Shown piece by piece: positions 24,486 to 32,842 of a DNA stretch of 64,000 bases (position 1 is the first letter of the stretch; the number at the start of each line of letters is the position of its first letter). The notes beneath the pieces were generated by a model. The model searched no databases. It was not told the origin of the DNA and saw only the letters and a program-made list of their open reading frames with translations. Source of the DNA: CAXSBR01 sp964236495 (lineage in GTDB: Bacteria; Actinomycetota; Actinomycetes; Mycobacteriales; Jatrophihabitantaceae); contig CAXSBR010000008.1 in assembly GCA_964236495.1 (NCBI GenBank), positions 62,001-126,000 on the forward strand, read 5' to 3'. The position numbers and the translations under genes are program-made.

Positions 24486-25378
24486 CGGAGTCGCGCCCTG
24501 CCCGGGCCCCTGTCGGCGCCCAAGCCGGAATCCATGTCGGGTCCGGAGCTGATGCGCCGGCTGGTGTCCGGGCGCTGGGTCGGGTGGCGGTGGTCGGTCC
24601 AGGTCGGCTCGGCGAGGCGTTGCTCGGTGGAATGCTGCGCGCCGGCTTGGCGCCTGCGGACGCCGCGGTGGTCGTCCGCCGTGCGGTCCAAGGAGAGCGG
24701 CTGACACAGAAGTACGGCGTGGCAGTGCTGAGTGCTGCAGAAGCGGCAGCGTTCGCCGACGTCGTCCTGCTGGCCGTCAAGCCACAGGATGTCGCCAAGG
24801 CCGTCGACGAGTTCGCCGTTCTGTCGCGCCTGCCATTGATGATCAGTGCTGCCGCCGGCATACCGACCACGTTCTTCGAGAAGCGACTGCCGGCCCGAAC
24901 GGCTGTCATCCGAGTCATGCCCAACACTCCGGTTCTGGTCGACGAGGCGATGACTGTCGCCAGCGCCGGCGCAGACGCCTCTGACCGCGACATGGAGCAA
25001 GCCCGGCAGCTCTTCGCCGCCGTCGGCAAGTTCCTGGTACTGCCGGAGTATCAGCTCGACGCGGTGACGGCGCTCTCGGGATCCGGACCTGCCTACTTCT
25101 TCTACCTAGTCGAGGCGATGACCGACGCCGGCATCCTGCTGGGCCTGCCGCGCGCGGTCGCGGCCGAGCTGCTGGTGCAAACGGCCTTGGGTGCGGCGGT
25201 GATGCTGCGCGACTCCGGCGAGCACCCCGTCCAGCTTCGCGAAAGCGTCACCAGTCCGGCCGGTACGACGATCTCGGCCATCGTGGAACTGGAGAAGCAC
25301 GGCGTGCGGGCGGCGCTGATCGCTGCGATCTCCGCCGCTCGGGACCGCAGCCGTGAGCTGGGCGCGGCGCTGGACTGA
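24482..25378 (+). CDS. proC: Pyrroline-5-carboxylate reductase
   Basis: 298 residues from an ATG overlapping the PRODH stop (ATGA, 24482-24485). It reduces pyrroline-5-carboxylate to proline with NADPH. Visible: an N-terminal Rossmann turn VAVVGPGRLGEALLGGML (the usual G-x-G-x-x-G is G-P-G-R-L-G), LAVKPQDV, MPNTPVLV, the substrate-site block LSGSGPAYFFYLVEAM, and SPAGTTISAIVELEKHGVRAALI. A 32-residue N-terminal extension, rich in Ala and Pro, precedes the domain. With PRODH it forms an unlikely-looking but plausible proline cycle pair. Confidence 0.95.
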   Translation: MTESRPARAPVGAQAGIHVGSGADAPAGVRALGRVAVVGPGRLGEALLGGMLRAGLAPADAAVVVRRAVQGERLTQKYGVAVLSAAEAAAFADVVLLAVKPQDVAKAVDEFAVLSRLPLMISAAAGIPTTFFEKRLPARTAVIRVMPNTPVLVDEAMTVASAGADASDRDMEQARQLFAAVGKFLVLPEYQLDAVTALSGSGPAYFFYLVEAMTDAGILLGLPRAVAAELLVQTALGAAVMLRDSGEHPVQLRESVTSPAGTTISAIVELEKHGVRAALIAAISAARDRSRELGAALD

Positions 25379-25607
25379 CGGGCCGGCACGGGACTGTCTC
25401 CTGCCGGCGAACTTGTCGGCCGCTCCCTGCGGCGGACTCGATTTCACCACATTGTGCGACACGCCGAGTCGGGTGCTTGCCACCTCGGTAATGATGCGGT
25501 ATCGCGCTGGCCCCAGGAGTACCGCTAGTGTCCACTCAGCACGTGCGTGTCCTTTTCGCTGGTGGGCAAGCCGGCGTACCGACGCGTGCCGGAAGTTCGA
25601 GGATGCG

Positions 25608-25871
25608 ATGAGCACGTCTGAACCACGACCACGGCCCAGCGGCTCGGCGCGCGCCGCATCCCCGCGCGCTGACAGCCTGGCCACCGGCCCGACGGCGGTG
25701 CGATTCATGACCGTCGCCGAGGTTGCCGCCACGATGCGGGTCTCGAAGATGACGGTCTACCGGCTGGTACACAGCGGTGAACTGCCCGCTGTGCGCGTCG
25801 GGCGCTCTTTCCGCGTCCACGAGCGCGCGGTTCACGAGTATCTAGACAACTCCTACATCGAAGCCGGATGA
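25608..25871 (+). CDS. bldC: BldC-type MerR-like helix-turn-helix regulator
   Basis: 87 residues from the ATG at 25608. The last 60 residues are an excisionase/MerR-type winged helix: FMTVAEVAATMRVSKMTVYRLVHSGELPAVRVGRSFRVHERAVHEYL, matching the developmental regulator BldC of Streptomyces and its orthologues across actinobacteria. The N-terminal 25 residues are Ser/Pro/Ala-rich and poorly conserved. BldC proteins bind DNA cooperatively as head-to-tail oligomers. The gene sits alone, upstream of the bS22 gene, with 229 bp of noncoding sequence before it. Confidence 0.9.
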   Translation: MSTSEPRPRPSGSARAASPRADSLATGPTAVRFMTVAEVAATMRVSKMTVYRLVHSGELPAVRVGRSFRVHERAVHEYLDNSYIEAG

Positions 25872-26060
25872 CGTCGCATCAGGTACTGGCATCGTCGGCC
25901 GCAGCGCGACGGGCCTACGGCCGGGGTGTGGGTATCCTGATGGCACTCGTCTGAGAAGATTCGCCCGGTTGCCGGTTCCTCGGGCGTTGCGTTCCGACAT
26001 CCGGCACTCCGACATCCACTCGATTCGCGCGCCGCTCGCCGGCGTCAGTGAGGTATGCAC

Positions 26061-26159
26061 ATGGGTTCAGTAATCAAGAAGCGCCGCAAGCGGATGGCCA
26101 AGAAGAAGCATCGCAAGCTGCTCAAGCGCACCCGAGTGCAGCGCCGCAACAAGAAGTAA
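26061..26159 (+). CDS. Small ribosomal protein bS22 (AURKAIP1/COX24-like)
   Basis: A 32-residue, extremely basic peptide: it begins [19 protein letters not shown] and ends [13 protein letters not shown]. This matches the actinobacterial small-subunit protein bS22, whose mycobacterial version is nearly identical. It is too short for most ORF-calling cut-offs. A purine-poor leader with GAGGT lies 8-10 bases upstream of the ATG. Location downstream of bldC is common in actinobacteria. The stop is followed after 11 bp by a 92-bp tandem repeat array. Confidence 0.95.
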   Translation: MGSVIKKRRKRMAKKKHRKLLKRTRVQRRNKK

Positions 26160-26170
26160 GGCGAGCTGAT

Positions 26171-26530
26171 CGCGCAGTCTTGACGTTGGTTCTTGCGTCT
26201 CGTTCGCGCGCAATCGTTGGTCTGTTGGTCGCCGACGGGTTGCCCAACGCGTTGGCTCACTCCGCGCAGTCTTGACGTTGTTGCTTGCGTTTCGTCCGCG
26301 CGCAATCGTTGGTCTGTTGGTCGCCGATGGGTTGCCCAACGCGCTTGCTCACTCCGCGCAGTCTTGACGTTGGTTCTTGCGTCTCGTCCGCGCGCAATCG
26401 TTGGTCTGTTGGTCGCCGATGGGTTGCCCAACGCGTTTGCTCACTCCGCGCAGTCTTGACGTTGGGCTAGCGTCGTCCGCGCGCAATCGTGGGTTCGTGG
26501 TTGCCGATGGGTTGCCCAACGCGTTGGCGC
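26171..26530. repeat. Tandem repeat of 92-bp units between bS22 and glpK
   Basis: Three near-identical 92-bp units start at 26171, 26263 and 26355 (landmark CGCGCAGTCTTGACGTTG); a fourth at 26447 is shortened and degenerate. Within each unit CGTTGG and CCAACG arms can pair. The period is not a multiple of 3 and no reading frame is kept between units, so it is not a protein repeat. Function unknown; it separates bS22 from glpK and occupies the glpK promoter region. Confidence 0.93.
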
Positions 26531-26561
26531 TAGACCTGGACCCGTCGGGTAAGAAGGCGCT

Positions 26562-28094
26562 GTGGCCAACTTTGTAGGCGCGATTGACCAGGGCACCACC
26601 AGCTGCCGCTTCATGATCTTCGATCATGACGGCAACGAGGTCGCGCGCCACCAGATTGAGCACCAGCAGATCTTGCTCAAGTCCGGCTGGGTGGAACACG
26701 ACGCTGTGGAGATCTGGGAGAAGACGGCGCAGTGCATCGAGCAGGCGCTGGAGACGGCGAACCTGCCGGGTTCGGACCTGGTGTCGATCGGCATCACCAA
26801 CCAGCGTGAGACCACCGTCGTCTGGAACAAGGTCACCGGCGCGCCTTACTGCAACGCGATCGTCTGGCAGGACACCCGCACCGACCGGATCGCCAGCAAG
26901 CTCGAGCGCGACGGGCACGGCGACACCATTCGGCACAAGGCCGGACTGCCGCCGGCGACGTACTTCTCCGGTGCCAAGATCCGCTGGATCCTCGACAACG
27001 TCGACGGCGTCCAGGCCGCAGCCGACAAAGGTGACGCCTTGTTCGGCACCATCGATACCTGGCTGCTGTGGAACTTGACCGGCGGCGCGGGCGACGGTGA
27101 CGGCTCGGGCGGCGGCGTGCACGTCACCGATCCGACCAATGCCAGCCGCACCATGCTGATGGATCTGGAATCGCTGGACTGGGACGCCGAGCTGCTCGAG
27201 ATCTTCGGCATTCCGCGCTCGATGCTGCCCGAGATCAAAGCGTCGTCGTCGGCCGAGGGCTACGGCGCGATCGTCGCGCCTATGGCCGTCGAAGGCGTCA
27301 CCGTGAACGGCATCCTGGGCGACCAGCAGGCGGCGATGGTGGGGCAGGTGTGCCTGACTCCCGGGGAGGCCAAGAACACCTACGGCACCGGCAACTTCCT
27401 GCTGCTCAACACCGGCGAGCGCTTGGTGCGCAGCGAGAACGGACTGCTCACCACGGTCTGCTATCGGTTCAGCGAGGACAAGCCGGTGTACGCGTTGGAG
27501 GGTTCGATCGCGGTCACCGGATCGGCGGTCCAGTGGCTGCGCGACCAGCTCGGGTTGTTTGCCGAGGCGCCCGAGATCGAGGACCTGGCCAGAAGCGTCG
27601 AGGACAACGGTGGCATCTACTTCGTGCCGGCGTTCTCAGGCCTCTTCGCGCCCTACTGGCGCAGCGACGCCCGCGGTGCCATCGTCGGGCTGTCGCGTTA
27701 CAACACCAAGGCCCACCTGGCCCGGGCGACCCTGGAGGCCATCTGCTACCAGAGCCGCGACGTCGCCGAGGCAATGGAAAAGGACTCCGGCGTGCACGTC
27801 GAGGTGCTCAAAGTCGACGGCGGCGTCACCGCCAACGACCTGTGCATGCAGATGCAGGCCGACATCCTCGGCGTCCCGGTCTCGCGGCCGGTGGTAGCCG
27901 AGACCACGGCGCTGGGAGCCGCGTACGCGGCTGGGTTGGCAGTCGGATTCTGGAGCGACGTCGACGAACTGCGCGAACACTGGAACGAGTCGAGGCGCTG
28001 GGAGCCCGAGTGGGACGATGAACAGCGAGCGGCCGGCCTGGCAGGGTGGAACAAGGCCGTCGAACGGACGATGGATTGGGTGGAGGTCGACTAG
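26562..28094 (+). CDS. glpK: Glycerol kinase
   Basis: 510 residues, GTG start at 26562 preceded by AAGAAGG. FGGY kinase that phosphorylates glycerol to sn-glycerol-3-phosphate. Motifs: [82 protein letters not shown] and the C-terminal [18 protein letters not shown] with [10 protein letters not shown]. It is followed two bases later by glpD, forming a glycerol-use operon. A glycine-rich insert ([11 protein letters not shown], about residue 180) is unlike most GlpK. Regulation may involve the upstream repeat array. Confidence 0.97.
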   Translation: MANFVGAIDQGTTSCRFMIFDHDGNEVARHQIEHQQILLKSGWVEHDAVEIWEKTAQCIEQALETANLPGSDLVSIGITNQRETTVVWNKVTGAPYCNAIVWQDTRTDRIASKLERDGHGDTIRHKAGLPPATYFSGAKIRWILDNVDGVQAAADKGDALFGTIDTWLLWNLTGGAGDGDGSGGGVHVTDPTNASRTMLMDLESLDWDAELLEIFGIPRSMLPEIKASSSAEGYGAIVAPMAVEGVTVNGILGDQQAAMVGQVCLTPGEAKNTYGTGNFLLLNTGERLVRSENGLLTTVCYRFSEDKPVYALEGSIAVTGSAVQWLRDQLGLFAEAPEIEDLARSVEDNGGIYFVPAFSGLFAPYWRSDARGAIVGLSRYNTKAHLARATLEAICYQSRDVAEAMEKDSGVHVEVLKVDGGVTANDLCMQMQADILGVPVSRPVVAETTALGAAYAAGLAVGFWSDVDELREHWNESRRWEPEWDDEQRAAGLAGWNKAVERTMDWVEVD

Positions 28095-28096
28095 GC

Positions 28097-29806
28097 ATGC
28101 CGATTGCCGAGCTCTCGCCGCAGGCGCGCGCCGAGGCGCTGGCCGCGATGGAGGCAACGCCCGAGCTCGACATCCTGGTTGTCGGTGGCGGTGTGGTCGG
28201 CGGCGGAGCGGCGCTCGACGCGGCCACCCGTGGGCTGAGCACGGCCATCGTCGAGGCCCGGGACTGGGCAAGCGGTACGTCGAGCCGGTCCAGCAAGTTG
28301 ATCCATGGCGGCTTGCGGTACCTGGAGATGCTCGACTTCGGCCTGGTGCGCGAGGCGCTGCGGGAGCGCGCGATCATGCTCAGCCGGACGGCACCGCACC
28401 TCGTCCATCCGGTCCCGTTCCTCTACCCGCTGACCCACCGCGGCTGGGAACGTCCCTACGTCGGCAGCGGAATCCTGCTCTACGACGTGATGGCCGCGAT
28501 CGGCGGTAAGGGTTACCGGGTGCCCCACCATCGGCATTTGTCGAAGCGACGCGCGCTGCGTGAGGCGCCATGTCTGTCGTCGAAGAACTTCGCCGGCGCC
28601 ATCCAGTACTACGACGCACAGGTCGACGACGCCCGCCACACGATGATGATCGTGCGCACCGCCGCGTCCTACGGCGCGCTGGCCGCCAACCGGACCGCAG
28701 TGCTGGACTTCGTGCGCCAGGGCGAGCGGGTCACCGGTGCGGTGCTGGTGGATTTGGAGACCGGGCACGAGTTCACGGTGCGGGCCAAGCAGGTGATCAA
28801 CGCCACCGGCGTGTGGACCGATGACACCCAGTCGTTGGCCGACACCCGCGGGCAGTTCCACGTCCGGGCATCCAAGGGCATCCACCTCGTCGTCCCGAGG
28901 GACCGTTTGCAGTCCAACACCGGCATGATCCTGCGCACGGAGAAGAGCGTGCTGTTCGTCATTCCGTGGGGTCGGCACTGGATCATCGGCACCACCGACA
29001 CCGACTGGAAGCTGGACAAGGCCCATCCGGCTGCGTCGGCCGGCGACATCGACTACCTGCTCGAGCACGTCAACTCGGTGCTGTCCTCGCCGCTGACGCG
29101 CGCGGACGTCGAGGGTGTCTACGCCGGCTTGCGGCCGCTGCTGACCGGTGAGTCGGAGTCGACGTCCAAGCTGTCGCGCGAGCACGTCGTGGGCCATCCG
29201 GCGCCCGGGCTCGTCGTCGTGGCCGGCGGCAAGTACACGACGTATCGCGTGATGGCGGCCGACGCGGTGGACGAGGCCGTGCGCAGCTTCGACGCGCGCG
29301 TGCCGGTCTCGATCACTGCAGACGTGCCGCTGGTGGGGGCCGAGGGGTACCAGGCGATGCGCAACCGACGGCACGAACTCGCGGCGTCGTCCGGCCTGCA
29401 TGTTGCTCGCATCGACCACCTGCTGGGCCGCTATGGCTCGGCGATCACCGAGGTGCTGGCGCTGCTGGCGCCCGATCCGGCGCTGGCCGAACCGTTGCCC
29501 GGCGCGGACGACTACCTGCGCGTGGAGGCCCTGTATGCGGTGACCCACGAAGGTGCCCGGCACGTCGAGGACGTGCTGGCTCGGCGGACGCGAATCTCCA
29601 TCGAGGCGTGGGACCGCGGCGTCGCGGCGGCGCCTGTTGTCGCCGCGCTGATGGCCAGCACGCTGGGCTGGTCTGCGTCGGTGGTCGAGGAAGAGGTCGC
29701 GCACTACATCGCGCGAGTGGAAGCCGAACGCAAATCGCAGGACCAGCCTGACGACGAGAGCGCCGACGCCATTCGGCTGGGGGCCGGGGACATCGTTCCG
29801 GTCTGA
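28097..29806 (+). CDS. glpD: Aerobic glycerol-3-phosphate dehydrogenase
   Basis: 569 residues, ATG at 28097. FAD flavoprotein that oxidises glycerol-3-phosphate to dihydroxyacetone phosphate and passes electrons to the quinone pool at the membrane. Seen: the FAD turn ILVVGGGVVGGGAALDAATRG, SSRSSKLIHGGLRYLE (active-site region), VINATGVWTDD, GTTDTDW, GLRPLL and VVVAGGKYTTYRVMA. The C-terminal DAO_C helical domain is present. It follows glpK with two bases between. Catabolic context is clear. Confidence 0.97.
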   Translation: MPIAELSPQARAEALAAMEATPELDILVVGGGVVGGGAALDAATRGLSTAIVEARDWASGTSSRSSKLIHGGLRYLEMLDFGLVREALRERAIMLSRTAPHLVHPVPFLYPLTHRGWERPYVGSGILLYDVMAAIGGKGYRVPHHRHLSKRRALREAPCLSSKNFAGAIQYYDAQVDDARHTMMIVRTAASYGALAANRTAVLDFVRQGERVTGAVLVDLETGHEFTVRAKQVINATGVWTDDTQSLADTRGQFHVRASKGIHLVVPRDRLQSNTGMILRTEKSVLFVIPWGRHWIIGTTDTDWKLDKAHPAASAGDIDYLLEHVNSVLSSPLTRADVEGVYAGLRPLLTGESESTSKLSREHVVGHPAPGLVVVAGGKYTTYRVMAADAVDEAVRSFDARVPVSITADVPLVGAEGYQAMRNRRHELAASSGLHVARIDHLLGRYGSAITEVLALLAPDPALAEPLPGADDYLRVEALYAVTHEGARHVEDVLARRTRISIEAWDRGVAAAPVVAALMASTLGWSASVVEEEVAHYIARVEAERKSQDQPDDESADAIRLGAGDIVPV

Positions 29807-29822
29807 GCGACGAGCCGCATCG

Positions 29823-29866
29823 CTGATATAGCCGTCCCACGTCTGGACGGGTGCTGCCTATATCAG
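29823..29866. repeat. 44-bp hairpin element, copy 1 (after glpD)
   Basis: Outer arms CTGATATAG...CTATATCAG pair perfectly; inside lies a second stem CCGTCC/GGACGG. The same outer arms and total length (44 bp) recur at 30894-30937, but the inner stem differs there. It starts 16 bp after the glpD stop, and the two copies bracket the nuclease-like gene. It could be a terminator or a mobile hairpin element. Confidence 0.8.
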
Positions 29867-29965
29867 TAGGGGCTGGTTTCGGGGATCCTGTGCACGACTG
29901 CCCTCGCCGTCCACAGCTGTGTCCGACGTGAGCCCCGGCCGAGCTTCCCGCGTCACGCTGAGTAC

Positions 29966-30877
29966 ATGCACACGTTGTCGGCAGCCCGGGTCGCCGAGTT
30001 TCGTCGCGGCGAATCGCTGACCGTCTTCGGTCGTCGTTCGCTGGCGATGTCCGGCTTCACGTGGTCACGCGTCGAGGCCAACATCCGTGCCGCCCGCTGG
30101 CAGCGGCTCGGATCAGCCATCGTGGTACACAGCGGGCCGCTGAGCGTCGACGAGCAATGCCAGGCAGCCCTGCTGAACTGCGGTCCGCGGGCTGCGCTGA
30201 CCTCCTTCACCGCGTTACGTAGCTGCGGTTTGGGTGGCTGGGATCGAGAGGGAATTCACGTGATCGCTCCGCTGGGCGTTGCCAGACCGGTCGTGCGCGG
30301 ACTCGACATTCGCATGCACTGGACGCGGCGGCCGCTGGCGCCGGAATTGATCCGCAACGGATCGTGCCATGCCCCCGCGCCGGCAGTGGTGCTCGCGGCA
30401 TCATCGCTGAACAGTCCGCGATCGGCGTGCGGCATAGCGATCGCTGCAGTGCAGCAGCGGCTGATCAGCGCAGCACAGCTCACCCAGGCGATAGACAACG
30501 CGGTGGGTGCTCGGCACCGGCGGGCGCTGCGTGCGGCTGCTGCCGACGTGGCAATGGGATCCGAAGCGCTCAGTGAGATCGACTTCGTGCGGCTGTGCCG
30601 TCGGGCTGGGCTGCCCGAACCGACGCGCCAAGCGGTACGGACTGACAGCCTGGGACGGCGGCGGTATGTAGATGCCGAATGGGAGCTGGCCGATGGACGA
30701 ACAGTCGCGGTGGAAGTCGACGGTGCTCTGCATCTGGCCGTGTCGCAGTGGTGGTCGGATCAGCTTCGGCAGAACGAGTTGGTGCTTGCCGGCAGCGTCG
30801 TGTTGCGGTTTCCTTCCGTGGTGGTCCGAACAGAGCCGACCGTTGTCACCGGTCAGCTCCACAAGGCTCTGCGATGA
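29966..30877 (+). CDS. DUF559 (Vsr-like nuclease fold) protein with AbiEi-like N-terminus
   Basis: 303 residues. The N-terminal 120 residues resemble the helical domain seen before DUF559 and in AbiEi-type antitoxins (WSRVEANIRAARWQRLGSAIVVHSGPL). The C-terminal third carries a restriction-endonuclease-like signature: DAEWELADGRTVAVEVDG, then RQNELVLAGSVVLRFP. Such proteins are frequent, multi-copy orphans in actinobacteria and remain uncharacterised. The gene stands alone, and both ends are marked by 44-bp hairpin elements. A nuclease role is inferred from fold only; no cognate toxin gene is present. Confidence 0.75.
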   Translation: MHTLSAARVAEFRRGESLTVFGRRSLAMSGFTWSRVEANIRAARWQRLGSAIVVHSGPLSVDEQCQAALLNCGPRAALTSFTALRSCGLGGWDREGIHVIAPLGVARPVVRGLDIRMHWTRRPLAPELIRNGSCHAPAPAVVLAASSLNSPRSACGIAIAAVQQRLISAAQLTQAIDNAVGARHRRALRAAAADVAMGSEALSEIDFVRLCRRAGLPEPTRQAVRTDSLGRRRYVDAEWELADGRTVAVEVDGALHLAVSQWWSDQLRQNELVLAGSVVLRFPSVVVRTEPTVVTGQLHKALR

Positions 30878-30893
30878 GGCCTGGCACCTCGTG

Positions 30894-30937
30894 CTGATAT
30901 AGCCACAGCACGCCCGGACCTGTGCTCGATATATCAG
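30894..30937. repeat. 44-bp hairpin element, copy 2 (after the DUF559 gene)
   Basis: Outer arms CTGATATAG / ATATATCAG (pairing over 8 bp) match copy 1 at 29823-29866; the inner stem is different (AGCAC/GTGCT). The element's right end overlaps the stop codon of the convergent glycosyltransferase gene, so it lies between convergent gene ends. Conserved outer arms with covarying inner stems suggest selection for structure. Confidence 0.8.
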
Positions 30938-32076
30938 TCGGCGGCGGCTGGCGCGGCGGACCGCGCAGCCGGGGCCGGTTGTTCTGGTCGCTGTTCCGGT
31001 CGCTGCTCTGGCCTCCAGGACTTCGTGTGCAGCAGGGGGCGGCGTCCGGCATAGCGGCGGGCGTCGAGCAGGGCGACGTCGGCATCCAGCGCCGAACTCA
31101 TCGGCGCCCGCTCCCGCATGATCCAGCCCACCGCGCGCAGCGTCAGCAGCACACCGCGGGCATAATCGCGGTTTTTCGGAGTGTCGGCCAGTGTGAAAAC
31201 CGTCCAGCGCACCGCGCTGCGCAGTGGCCGGTGCAGCCACGCGTTGACCAGAGTGTTGCGCATGCCGTGCGCTCGCAGCGTCGTGGCGTTGGCAAGACTG
31301 GGGTAGTGGTGCATCAACACCGCGGGGACGTAGCGCATCTGCCAGCCCAGCTTGGCCAGCGGAAACGCCAGCGTCTCCTCTTCCCCGCCCATGAAGAAAC
31401 GTTCGTCGTAGCCACCGGCCGCGCGGTACGCCGACGCCCGCACGATGGCGGCACCAGCCATGAAGCTGAGCAGCACGGCACCGGGGAGGTCGAAGCGCTC
31501 GGGTATCGGGCTGTCGGCCATCTCGATCGAGATGGGATCGAGGCGCTGCTCGGCGCGCACGAGAATGCGCGCGTTGATCAGCCCCAGCTGCGGATGGGTG
31601 TCGAACAGGTCGCAGGCGAGGTCCAGTCCGTCGCGTTCGTACCACCCGTCGTCGTCGCAGAATGCGATGTAGGGCGTATCTACGCGCGCGGCGCCTGCGT
31701 TGCGACCCGCGGCCCCGATGTTGTGCGGCAGCTCCACCACGTCAACGCCGGCGAACGTTCGCAACACGGCGGCGGTACCGTCGCCGGACGCGTTGTCCAC
31801 GGCGACGATGTCAACGTCGAGCTCCAGCAGATGTTGCACAACGCCGGCAATCCGGTGAGCGCAGTTGTACGTCAGCAGCACAACTGTGAGCCGCTGGCGC
31901 AGAGCACGACCGCAGTGGGCTTCAGCCGCGTCAGGCAAAGGCGCGTCAGGCAAAGGCGCGTCAGATAGAGACAGGCCGGCCGAAGGCTGGTCGGGCAAGG
32001 ACGGATCAGGCAAAACCGGGCCGGGCGAAACCGGGCCGGGCGAAGGCGGGTTGGGTGATGACAGGAGATCAGGCAT
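30934..32076 (-). CDS. Family 2 glycosyltransferase with Pro-rich N-terminal repeats
   Basis: 380 residues from an ATG at 32076. Residues 1-55 are a low-complexity pentapeptide array (variants of SPGPV, LPDAP, LPDPS) encoded by 15-bp DNA repeats. A GT-A domain follows: TVVLLTYNCAH, VDNASGDGTA, the DXD-like FCDDDGWYE, and FFMGGEEETLAF with the acceptor-site acidic residues. The C-terminus has a RPEQ tetrapeptide repeat. Probably transfers a sugar onto a cell-envelope or secreted acceptor; acceptor unknown. It is convergent with the nuclease-like gene and its stop lies in a 44-bp hairpin. Confidence 0.88.
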   Translation of the reverse strand: MPDLLSSPNPPSPGPVSPGPVLPDPSLPDQPSAGLSLSDAPLPDAPLPDAAEAHCGRALRQRLTVVLLTYNCAHRIAGVVQHLLELDVDIVAVDNASGDGTAAVLRTFAGVDVVELPHNIGAAGRNAGAARVDTPYIAFCDDDGWYERDGLDLACDLFDTHPQLGLINARILVRAEQRLDPISIEMADSPIPERFDLPGAVLLSFMAGAAIVRASAYRAAGGYDERFFMGGEEETLAFPLAKLGWQMRYVPAVLMHHYPSLANATTLRAHGMRNTLVNAWLHRPLRSAVRWTVFTLADTPKNRDYARGVLLTLRAVGWIMRERAPMSSALDADVALLDARRYAGRRPLLHTKSWRPEQRPEQRPEQPAPAARSAAPAAAD

Positions 32077-32382
32077 AGGAAAACAATGGTGCCCTATCGC
32101 AGCGCGACAGCCTCCAACGTCCTCGGCGACGGACTTACCCACCCCACCCTGTCTCGTACACCATCCGGCGCCGACGGCCACCGGTGAGCGCAGTCGCACT
32201 CGCGGCGGGCGACGGTGCAGGCGCAGTAGGAGCGGTCCTGGAGGGCTTGGGACACTGCTTGCTGGGATGTTGCATGGGGTACTGATCGATCATCGCAGGC
32301 TCCGGCTGTTCAGAACGACGCTGGTGGCTTCAGCTGCGCACAGCATAATCTGGCGAGAACCGTCTGCCGGGGGAAGGCGCCG
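32077..32382. other. Noncoding interval between divergent glycosyltransferase and glutaredoxin-like genes
   Basis: This 306-bp gap separates two divergent genes and should hold both promoters. I see no tRNA, small gene with convincing codon use, or clear operator in it. A rightward frame entering from 31865 ends at 32386 but has no supporting start or domain and is not called. Confidence 0.6.
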
Positions 32383-32643
32383 ATGAGCACGCAAGGCACT
32401 CCGACGACGCGGTTCGTCGAGCTGATCACCCGTGCGGATTGCCACCTGTGTGCCCAGGCCGAGGCGACGTTGGCCCGGCTGGCACCTCAGCTCGGGTTTC
32501 GCTGGCAGACCCTGGATGTGGACGCCGATCCCGACCGTCAGGACGAGTTCGGAGACCGGGTACCGGTGATTCTCATAGACGGCCGAGAGCACGGGTACTG
32601 GCGCATCGAGGAAGATCGTTTCCGCGCTGCCGTCACGGGCTGA
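32383..32643 (+). CDS. Glutaredoxin-like thioredoxin-fold protein
   Basis: 86 residues. A single small thioredoxin fold of the DUF836/glutaredoxin-like kind: ELITRADCHLCAQAEATL places a C-x-x-C motif (CHLC) at the N-terminus of the first helix, then VDADPDRQDEFGDRVPVILIDG with the cis-Pro (VPV) loop. Members are thought to reduce disulfides or carry electrons, but partners are unknown. It comes 199 bp before rex, so it may be transcribed with the rex-hem genes or separately; a Rex operator between them suggests a separate promoter for rex. Confidence 0.88.
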   Translation: MSTQGTPTTRFVELITRADCHLCAQAEATLARLAPQLGFRWQTLDVDADPDRQDEFGDRVPVILIDGREHGYWRIEEDRFRAAVTG

Positions 32644-32717
32644 TCTCGCGCTGCGGACGTCGCCGAGCACCGTCTTGGAGGCACTTCGAAACGGTCGACC
32701 ACCAGGTCAAAGGCGAT

Positions 32718-32735
32718 TTGTGAAGACGTTCACAA
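32718..32735. promoter_or_regulatory. Rex operator (ROP) upstream of rex
   Basis: TTGTGAA-GACG-TTCACAA, a perfect 7-bp inverted repeat with a 4-bp centre, matching the Rex operator consensus described in Streptomyces (TTGTGAA-N4-TTCACAA type). It lies 108 bp before the rex ATG and should make the rex-hem operon respond to NADH/NAD+. Confidence 0.9.
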
Positions 32736-32842
32736 GCGCGTAGCGTTTCTCCTGTTCAGGGCCCTACCACAGCCTCTTGCCGACGGTGGAGTCGACCCGA
32801 TGACGCCGGTTTTCCACGCACGTCTACGGCACTGGGGAGCGG

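Noticed and set aside
26045..26431. Arg-rich reading frames across the 92-bp repeats as real genes
   Set aside because: Because 92 is not a multiple of 3 each unit is read in a different frame; the frames are by-products of the repeat.
26171..26530. CRISPR array
   Set aside because: Repeats are 92 bp and directly adjoining, with no spacers and no cas genes nearby.
28091..29704. Long open frame on the strand opposite glpD (about 537 codons)
   Set aside because: High-GC genes produce such mirror frames; it has no recognisable motif and lies wholly opposite a clear GlpD. The same applies to 51647-53158 opposite katE and 17732-19102 opposite the dehydrogenase gene.
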